64,000 nucleotides of DNA. Origin: Garcia nutans (lineage: Eukaryota > Streptophyta > Magnoliopsida > Malpighiales > Euphorbiaceae). The position numbers and the translations under genes were made by a program. Position 1 is the stretch's first letter. Every line of letters begins with the position of its first letter. A model generated the notes under the pieces. The model was not told where the DNA came from and did no database searches. It saw only the letters and a program-made list of their open reading frames with translations. Shown here in pieces: positions 56,574 through 64,000 of the stretch. Where the stretch lies: the NCBI GenBank assembly GCA_947685225.1, contig CANTUV010000033.1:58381001-58445000 (forward strand), given 5' to 3'.

Positions 56574-57491
56574 GTACAAAAAAATTAAACGCAAGGCGGA
56601 GATATTAGAACGTGATTATTCATGCGATTATTAATTTAATAAAATAGACTTTACCTTTTCTTGAAATTTCTATATTATCCTTCTATGATTTAGATGTGAT
56701 ACTGATAAGATAAGGACCGGTTCACCTGATAGATAGAAGATTTCGATTTTTTATAAAATTATCGGAAAAAAATACAAAATTATAAATTTATTCAATTTTT
56801 AAAATATTGTTAAATTTAACAGAATATTTTTTATTAATTGCAAATTTAACATATTTGTATAGTTTTTATTAATTGAATTATGTTTATTATATTTATGATA
56901 ACTTCTTTAAATTTATTATATAATTTTATAAAATAACTAAAAAATTGATAAAAAAAAATTATAATTTCCCAAAAAAAAAGGTTCGTCAGTTTTGCCATCT
57001 GTGGTAAAAAAAAAAGTAGATTTGGTTGGTTTCTGGGAAGTGAGTTAAGTTAAAAAGAAAAAAGAAAGATTTTGCGTCAGAACCGGATAGTAATTAAAAT
57101 TGCTGTTCTGATTTGTGGATTTTACCTCTGGCTCACGACATTAGTACAGTAAAATCTGAGGCCGCCAGTGACCATAATTTTTGGATTGGCTTTCTATTTT
57201 GTTTTTTACTTTGCAATTTGAAATTATTTTACAACATCTTTAGTCTTAAAATTAAAAAATATTTCACAAGTTCAAAAAAAAATTAAAAAAATTATACTGT
57301 TTTAGTATAATTTTAATATATTAAATATATATATGTTTAAAAATGAAATATATTTTTATTATTTAATTTAATTTTTATTATTTAATTTATTTTTATTATA
57401 ATTTTAATATATTAAATAAATATATGTTTAAAATGAAATATAGTTTTATAGTGAATTTTGGGTTAATTTAAACTCAATCAGTTTAATTTTA
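56574..57491. other. TCTP upstream region
   Basis: AT-rich promoter-distal sequence. A less AT-rich patch at about 57050-57180 and a roughly 45-bp AT-rich unit repeated near 57300 and 57395 (TATAATTTTAATATATTAAA) are the only structure seen. Confidence 0.5.
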
Positions 57492-57678
57492 TTTTTTTTT
57501 GTGTCCGTCTAATATTTGAAGCTTCGTCTCGATTAATTCAGAGTCCATTTGCATTGCGCACTTAGCAATAATGGATGAGTCTCTCAACGAAAATAGCCGC
57601 ATAAATAAATATATGAGCTCAAAATTCAAACTCGTGACCTGCTTAAGAGATACCGAACTGCTTACCACTCAATTGGTC
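57492..57678 (-). mobile_element. tRNA-derived SINE
   Basis: On the minus strand the head (from 57678) shows a degenerate A box TTGAGTGGTAAGC and, 30 bases on, a B-box-like GGTCACGAGTTTGAATTT. The body ends in an A-rich tail (the T run at 57492-57500 on the plus strand). Direct repeats TAATTTTA flank it (57484-57491 and 57679-57686). Length about 187 bp. The Pol III-like head, tail and target duplication together support a SINE; each is degenerate. Confidence 0.65.
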
Positions 57679-57820
57679 TAATTTTAATAAAAAAATTAAA
57701 AAACTAAATTTCTATTTGGTTGGAAAAAAACACACCGGTTATATCAAAATGAACCCAAAACCAGCTAGTTCAATCACAAAGCCAAAAAAATCAGGATTGT
57801 CGATCCAAATTAGCAATCGG

Positions 57821-58477
57821 TAGGGGCATTCATAAGCCGAATTAGGCAGAATTTTATTTTAGTCCGCAGTTCAGCCTGAAAAATATTCTGGCTACATTTT
57901 GTATTCCATGGCTCAACTCTAAATCTGGTCAGGTTGGGTCACTTCGGGTCTTGAACGGGCCAGGCCAAGCAGGCCCAATTTTTTTTTTTAAATTAAAAAA
58001 ATTAAAGATAATTTTTTTAAAATTTCAATAAAATTTAACTATAAATATTACCTTAAAATTTATTATACCAACTTATATCTAATAATATATAAATTATTAT
58101 ATTAATATTTATGATAATTAAATTAATTAAATATTTAGTTGTTTTATTATTCAAATAAAATATATATATATAATATAAAAATTATTTCTTATAGATTAAT
58201 TTTTTAAGAGGCTCAAATATCATAAAATATATACAATATTATAAAATTTTAAAATCTTTTTATATGAAATTTAAATTGTCAAAATATATATTTAAAAAAA
58301 TATATAAAAAAAATTAACACAGCAAACCAGCCGGGGCCGGTCCTAAAATTTTTAACATCAATTCAAAACTCAATTTGAATATAGTTTGAATCTAACTTAA
58401 AAATTTATGATCTAACTTTATTATAAATTTAGGTCGGGCCAATTTTTTGAGATCCACTGTTTTTTTAAACACCCTTA
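57821..58477. mobile_element. Diverged hAT-like non-autonomous element
   Basis: The left end TAGGGGCATTC and right end (reverse complement) TAAGGGTGTTT are short inverted repeats like those of the element at 4476-4911. The interior shares its layout: pieces such as GGGTCACTTCGGGTCTTGAA and CGGGCCAGGCCAAGCAGGCC, then an AT-rich core with AAATTTAACTATAAATATTA in common. The flanking 8 bases agree poorly, so the insertion is old or the edges are misplaced. Confidence 0.5.
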
Positions 58478-59408
58478 ACAACATGTGCAACCGGAGCCGA
58501 TGAATAACCGGTGCAACGGCCAGCGAGTGACACGTAAGGCGACGGCAACCGGCTGGGTCCGACCGTACGCGACAAAACGCGTGAGGCGCAGGCTAAAAAA
58601 AAAATCAGCAAGTAGAGCAAAGCGGACCATCATGGCATCAACCACTTAATCAATTAAATGTAAGGCACAAAATTGGCTAAGAATGTCCATTGCATTTAGT
58701 CATGTTCCTTTTTCTTTAATTTGAAAATGGTACTCCACCTTTGACCTTTTTTCTATCACTATTTTTCAATTTGATAATAATAATAATAATATATGTATGT
58801 ATGTATCATTTAACTTTGTGCTCATGACTGATGCATATGGTTGCGTTAAAAGGTATATTTTTTGAAATTTTAGAGGCTATTTAGTTATAAAAAAATATTT
58901 ATTATTTTCATTTTTTTTAGTTTTTATTTATTTTCAAAATAAAATGTAAAAATAGAAAAAAAAATCTATATGAATTTAGGAGAAAAATAAATTCTTATAT
59001 TTTTCAATAGCATATTTTTATTTTAAAAATAATTAAAACTAATTTTGTAAAACTCAACTATTAACTAATAAATATAAAAAATTATTTTATAATTTTTTAA
59101 ATGCAAAATATTTCTAACTAAATAACATATTTTATTTTCTATTTTTTAAGAAAATTTTCTGCAAAATAAAACTTATTTTCTGCAACTAAGTAGCTTATTA
59201 AGTATCAATTTTAAATTATTTAGTTAATTACTTTAATTTACTTTTTTTTTTAGAATTTGTATTAGGTTCCGGTGTTAATCATGGAGGTCGGTTTGCGAAT
59301 GTACAAAATTCTAATTAATCTAATTTAACTTTTTCTGGTAATTACTGTTTAATGTATTATTTAATTTGTCGTCATTCAATAATACAATGATGTTAAGATT
59401 GGCTAAAG
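58478..59408. other. Spacer with a GC-rich patch and a MITE-like inverted pair
   Basis: 58480-58620 is unusually GC-rich for this window (CGACCGTACGCGACAAAACG) but has no ORF or RNA I recognise. At about 58872 and 59197, GGCTATTTAGTTAT and AACTAAGTAGCTTA form an imperfect inverted pair about 320 bp apart, possibly an old MITE. Confidence 0.4.
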
Positions 59409-60092
59409 CAGAGGCGGAGATAAAGGGGGTCTTATGGGGCCCTGTTCCCCCCTTAGTTAAAAATAAAAAACTTTTAGGTATATTTGAGAATGAATATTAC
59501 ATTGGTTGAGATGGAACAGCTTGGCCTTACTATGTGAGAGCACGCAACTTCGATCCACGCTCCCAACATTTTTCATCCTTTTTTTTCCAATCTTTAAAAC
59601 TGGGCCTTTTAATCAAGTCCATTACAAACAAACAAGATTTGTCAATGACTCTGCCCATTACAAACAAACAAGAATAACTTAATTGTGACTCTTTCTCTTC
59701 TATAAAAAAGCATAAAGTTTTTCCTTTAGTGTATCTGTTAATCAAATTGGCATTGCTTTTACCAGTTGCTACAGCTACAGTGGAAAGAGCTTTCTCCGCA
59801 ATGAAAATTATTAAGAGTTCACTTCGTAATAGCATGGGAGATGAGCTGCTAAATGATTGTTTAGTTACCTATATTGAAAGAGATGTATTTGCAAGTATTG
59901 ACAATGAAACAATTATGAATAGATTTCAATCAATGAAAATAGGCGAGGAATATTGTAATTTAATGTTTTAAATTTTCTTTGTATCCAACATTTTTCTTGT
60001 TTTATTTATTTTATTATAAATGTTATTTTTGTGAATTATAAATTTTAAGTTAAATTGGACCCCCCTTATCTAAAATCCTGGCTACGCCACTG
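59409..60092 (+). mobile_element. hAT element, internally deleted, with transposase C terminus
   Basis: Terminal inverted repeats CAGAGGCGGAGA (left) and CAGTGGCGTAGC (right, reverse complement) are flanked by a perfect 8-bp target duplication GGCTAAAG (59401-59408 and 60093-60100). The right part encodes the hAT C-terminal dimerisation domain of the ZMYM1/TTF-like transposase group: VYLLIKLALLLPVATATVER, AFSAMKIIKSSLRNSMGDEL, NDCLVTYIERDVF, ending at TAA 59969-59971. The catalytic core and the DNA-binding N terminus are absent from this 684-bp copy, so it could move only with help from another element. The motif CCATTACAAACAAACAAGA is duplicated about 40 bases apart near 59620 and 59660. Confidence 0.92.
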
Positions 60093-60100
60093 GGCTAAAG

Positions 60101-61321
60101 TAATCTCAATGTCTTATTCATAATTACAAATTTTGCTCTTTGCCTCACCATTACATGTGCAAAACCTCATTGTACAGTAAGGTTGCTATTTGAGAAAATT
60201 ATTATTAAATATATTCTCATATGCACTTGAAACTTATTATTGAAAATTCAATTTGCATGTATCTTAATTTTAATAATAACATAAATATTAATAATTAATT
60301 GCTGCTATTTTAAATTATTATTTGTAATAGTATATAAAGATTTGATAATTTTTAAGAATTTTTTAGTATAATATAAAATCATTTTTTAATATATCATTCC
60401 ATTTATATATATGTATATATTCATATTTATTGCTAAAAATTACTGGTAAACATATAGTAACTAATTTATCAGATATCAAATTATTTTCATAAAAAGACAG
60501 TTGGCATCCACTTAATTCCACTCCAAAACCAACTTGCGAATATCAAAATTACTTATTTGTTTCATGGCTATGAAGAATATATATATATATATTTTAATGT
60601 AAATCCAGCGGGTCATCTGTTGTTACTCTTATAGAAGAACAGAGATTTCATTCCCAATAACGTATTTTCGAGGATCGAGTTTTTAAAAATATATATATTT
60701 TCATGTTAATTATACAGCATAATACAAATGAAAATTGAACTATAAGAGGCATTGGCGGAGGGTGGGGGACCAACAGATGCGATGGTCCATGTCTCTCCTA
60801 GCCTTCTTAAATTATTAAAAAAAATTCTAATTCTACCAATAGTAAAAAAAAACATTATTATAAATATAATGATTTTTTTAGTATTTACATATGGTGAAGG
60901 AGGAATTAATTCTAAATATTATACTGAATTTATTAATTTTAAATATATTAGCATAATTAAACTACACATTGATGTACTATTAATATAACAAAAAGGTACG
61001 TTCCCAATTAGATTTTATAATTTTTTATTTTTATATTTTACTATAAATATTTTGAGCATTTTATAAGAGCATATATTAAACTCTTAACAAATTTATATAA
61101 CTTTATATATATATATAATAATTTTATTATAAATTCATAATAAGCTATACTGAATCTAATAAAATTTATTAATTATAAATTTTATTAACTTTAAAAATAT
61201 TTTAAAAATGTAATAAAATTAAGGACATTTTCATTTTTTCTAGCAGTTTTGTAACAAATCCTTAATATTATTAAAGATGGAATTTATGAAGTTTTGGTAA
61301 AGATATGGACTTTAAACCCAT
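60101..61321. other. AT-rich intergenic sequence with a single hAT-like end
   Basis: At about 60752, ATTGGCGGAGGGTGGGGGAC resembles a hAT terminus (TGGCGGAG), but no matching right end is seen. The reading frame following it is not convincing. The rest is AT-rich. Confidence 0.4.
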
Positions 61322-61347
61322 ATTATTATTATTATTATTATTATTGA
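61322..61347. repeat. (ATT)n microsatellite
   Basis: About eight ATT triplets, with further ATT-rich sequence to 61370. Confidence 0.9.
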
Positions 61348-62012
61348 ACCAATTATTATTGTTATTATTAAAATAAAACTTTAAACCCACTGAATTGTTG
61401 AAGACACATGAAGCCCATCCCAAATCCAGCTTCTTTATCTCACTTGAAAGAATGACCAATCCACTTTGGACCAAAAAAGCCGAAATAAATTAAATTAAAT
61501 TAACACAAAATATCACTTAAAAATTTATTAAAAAAATAAAAAAAAATTTAAGTACTGAGTTGAGAAAAAACCAATGTCAAACAACTATCAAATCCACACT
61601 CAACACAGATAAATCTGAACCGTCCATCATACATTCATCTATTAATTTGAGCCATCCATCACACGCTCGTTTCGACAGCGGTTACGACCTCCAACAGCAA
61701 TCAACACCCCCAAATCTAACGGCACAAAACCATCTCACGACACGAAAAAAGCGAAGATAGAGAGAGAATGAAAGAGAGACAAAAACAATAACAACAAAGA
61801 AGAAGAAAAACAAACGAAAGATCGAATTTTTGATCGAAAAATATTATCTTTACCATCTTAATCACCAAATTTCTTTATCTATTGCATAGTATAAGCTTAT
61901 TCTGCTGCAGACTTCGCTAATTTAATAGTTAATTTGTTTTTTTTGGTTATTAAATTATAGGAACTTGTGCCAATTTGCAGAAAGGGGGCGAGGGAAGTGT
62001 GGGAATTGAGCG
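61348..62012 (+). promoter_or_regulatory. Promoter and 5' leader region of the RFI2-like gene
   Basis: Includes an A/G-rich leader (AGATAGAGAGAGAATGAAAG at about 61757) and a possible 5' UTR intron ending in TTTGCAG at about 61980. No clear TATA box could be assigned. Confidence 0.4.
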
Positions 62013-62033
62013 ATGATGTTTTTTGGGAATTAG
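62013..62033 (+). promoter_or_regulatory. Short upstream ORF in the RFI2-like 5' leader
   Basis: ATG ATG TTT TTT GGG AAT TAG, six codons, ends 34 bases before the main ATG at 62068 and is in a different frame. If this stretch is in the mRNA it should reduce initiation at the main start. Confidence 0.45.
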
Positions 62034-62067
62034 GGTTTTCTTTTTGGTTTTTGTTTGTGGTGGTCTG

Positions 62068-63436
62068 ATGGGTTTGGGGAACAGTGAAAATGATGTGGTT
62101 GTTGATGATGGAGATGGTGGCGATGTAGCCGGTGGTGGTGGTGGTGGATGTGGGAAGTCGTTTGGGTCGGTTTCATGTTCGATTTGCCTTGAGTCGGTCA
62201 CCGATAACGGGGATCGATCCTGGGCCAAGCTTCAATGTGGACATCAATTCCATTTGGGTAAGTTGGGATTATTATTCAATTTTTGTTTTTGGGAGAATAT
62301 TTACCCTTTTGTTTTGGATTAGGAATGTCGAGATCTGGGTACATTGTTTTATGTATTGTTTACTTGTCTGGTTTTTTGGCTTGATCATAACAATGAGGCA
62401 TATGTGGTTACGTTTTTTGTTTATTAGATAAAATTTGAATAATTTTATTAAATAAGAAATCTAATTTCACTTTCAAAAAATGAATGTAGATAAATTTTGC
62501 TAATCTAACAGTTCATTACCAAACAGATATGAGCCGTGGGTGAATTTTCATAGATGGTGTTTTGTTCAGATATTCCAGTTAGATCTTTCTTTGCACAACA
62601 CCTAGTTAATCGTTTTGGGCTGCCTACTGTCTGAATATTTTGCTGATTTTACATTTAGATTCAGACTAGTAGTTCTGTTAGATTTTAACATTTGGATTTG
62701 GAGATTTTGAGAAGTCATCCATAGTGTGGTAACAATTGATTAGCTTGGATACTCTTGCATGTCAATTAAGTTAGCAGAAAATATGCGTGTTGTGCTGATG
62801 GTGTTAACATGGGTTTTGAAGTTCTTAATGTTCCTTATTTTGAAACTTCTGAAAATTATGCAATAGTCTTTTGCACAGGAGATTTGACATCCAGTGTTTT
62901 ATTTGATTTTTTTTTGCTTAAACGGTATAATTTAAGTGTTATCCTTGCCATGGAGAAATGAAAAATCATGCTCGAATCAGATTTTAGATGTTACATTTGA
63001 AATTATATCTTTATAGTAAGCATGGCAATTCACCCTCAAAACATGTTATAATCTACATTTGTTCCACATTCAGCTAATCTTTTCAATCAAAGACAATCTA
63101 TATATTGTAAATACGAAAACTCATTCATCAAATTAAATTATCCTTGCCATCAAATTAAATTATATATTGTTAACAGTTTTTTTCCGTTTTCCATTAACAA
63201 TTATTATTATTATTTTTTTTGTTTGCAATCATTTATTGAAATTTATTTGCTCATGGTTATCTTCAGATTGCATTGGTTCAGCATTTAATATAAAAGGTGC
63301 TATGCAATGCCCTAATTGTCGAAAAATTGAGAAAGGCCAATGGCTCTATGCAAATGGTTGCCGTTCACTGCCGGAATTCAGCATGGATGACTGGGCCCAT
63401 GATGAGGACCTTTATGATTTAAGCTACTCTGAAATG
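62068..63436 (+). CDS. RFI2-like RING-H2 E3 ubiquitin ligase, 5' part (gene runs off the window)
   Basis: Exons 62068-62257 and 63267-63436 join in phase to 120 codons. The N terminus MGLGNSENDVVVDDGDGGDV is acidic and Gly-rich. The RING-H2 domain then spans both exons: CSICLESVTDNGDRSWAKLQ, CGHQFHLDCIGSAFNIKGAM, QCPNCRK, with all eight metal ligands in order C-C-C-H-H-C-C-C. The following EKGQWLYANGCRSLPEFSMD is shared with Arabidopsis RFI2 (RED AND FAR-RED INSENSITIVE 2) and its relatives, which act in light and flowering control. The second exon ends at ATG|GTAAGT. The remaining exons lie beyond 64000. The gene name is by similarity of remembered motifs, not alignment. Confidence 0.85.
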
Positions 63437-64000
63437 GTAAGTTGCATCTATGCATTTGAAATTTATGGTAACCCAATTACTGCTTTGTTTCTATTTGCTT
63501 TAATTTTTAATTTTATCATGAATATAGGCTGTATGTTAAATCTTTCAATTCTCAATCAACGTTGCAAATTGTCATGCGTGCAATATTAGTTGTCTACTAT
63601 TTTTTAAGATTTCTAGTTTGAGATTACAAACAGTCCAACATATCATTATGGTTTCTAGGACTATGACCGACAAAAAGAAAAGGTTATTTATTGAAATATT
63701 TTGGAAGCCAAAATGACTGGTGGAGATGCCAACCATTTGATACAATAGATATCGGCCTGCTTTCTTAATATTCCTTGCAACCTTTACAAGAAACTTGAAC
63801 AGGGACACTTCATAAGGCAAGAGAAATGGGTTGAGTTTTGAATGAAAAATGATTTCTGGGAGGCATATATATGTTGTCATTGTTAGTATGAAACCTTCAG
63901 ATTCTATGACTTTATCCAAGATATTATTTAAAGTCTTTGAGATGCCATCAAGGTGCAACCAAGAAGTTTGCTGAAGTGGGGTAGATCAAAGAGTTGTCTG
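63437..64000 (+). other. Intron 2 of the RFI2-like gene
   Basis: No exon of the expected continuation is seen before the window ends, so this is read as intron. Confidence 0.6.

Noticed and set aside
60752..60988. 78-residue frame beginning MAEGGGPTDAMVHVS
   Set aside because: The start does not look like a gene start, the rest is AT-rich low complexity, and the leading sequence resembles a transposon end.
61950..62228. 92-residue Pro/Ser-rich minus-strand frame
   Set aside because: Antisense of the Gly-rich exon 1 of the RING-H2 gene.
1..64000. CRISPR arrays, bacterial operons, phage or other prokaryotic systems
   Set aside because: The sequence is plainly plant nuclear DNA with spliced genes. 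The regular repeats are microsatellites, tandem duplications and transposons.

Overview
The window is nuclear DNA from a flowering plant, most likely a core eudicot. The genes have many short GT-AG introns. The spaces between genes are very AT-rich. The proteins are plant types: a plastid ClpR subunit, a REF/SRPP-type rubber-particle family fragment, TCTP, and a RING-H2 protein resembling Arabidopsis RFI2. The transposons are plant families too: Ty1/copia, RTE-type LINE, hAT, Stowaway and Harbinger/Tourist MITEs. I cannot name the species from the sequence.

Layout. 1-9.8 kb is repeat-rich and holds no intact gene. It carries a foldback MITE, a Stowaway MITE, a 16-bp-TIR element with a hAT-like element nested in it, and a broken REF/SRPP-like gene. 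9.9-25.6 kb is a dense block of housekeeping genes: ClpR3 (+), an unrecognised conserved gene (+), a tafazzin-like acyltransferase (+), ribosomal protein L7 (-) and F-actin capping protein alpha (+). The last two diverge from a shared promoter region. 25.6-41.6 kb is a decay zone. It holds an EFL1 (elongation factor-like GTPase) pseudogene split by a 4,983-bp copia retrotransposon, a damaged second copy of the capping-protein gene, and a 5'-truncated LSM4 pseudogene. 42.6-52 kb holds two intact genes: an HGSNAT-like membrane acetyltransferase with a tRNA-Cys gene inside its first intron, and the 26S proteasome ATPase RPT5. 52-57.7 kb has a three-copy tandem repeat, a 5'-truncated RTE LINE, the TCTP gene (-) and a tRNA-derived SINE. 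57.8-62 kb is mostly transposon remains, including a hAT derivative with a perfect 8-bp target duplication. The window ends inside an RFI2-like RING-H2 gene (+).

The intact genes serve separate basic functions: plastid proteolysis, cytosolic translation, actin capping, cardiolipin/phospholipid remodelling, the proteasome, TCTP signalling and ubiquitin ligation. They show no operon-like linkage. I joined exons by hand. For ClpR3, L7, capping alpha, HGSNAT-like, RPT5 and TCTP the joined exons give uninterrupted frames of the expected length.

I found no convincing undescribed system. The most interesting signals are structural: the capping-protein duplication with its datable retroposon insertion, the copia-split EFL1 pseudogene whose retrotransposon nonsense codons look like cytosine deamination, a 32-bp LINE-tail insertion with an 18-bp target duplication, and the intronic tRNA gene.
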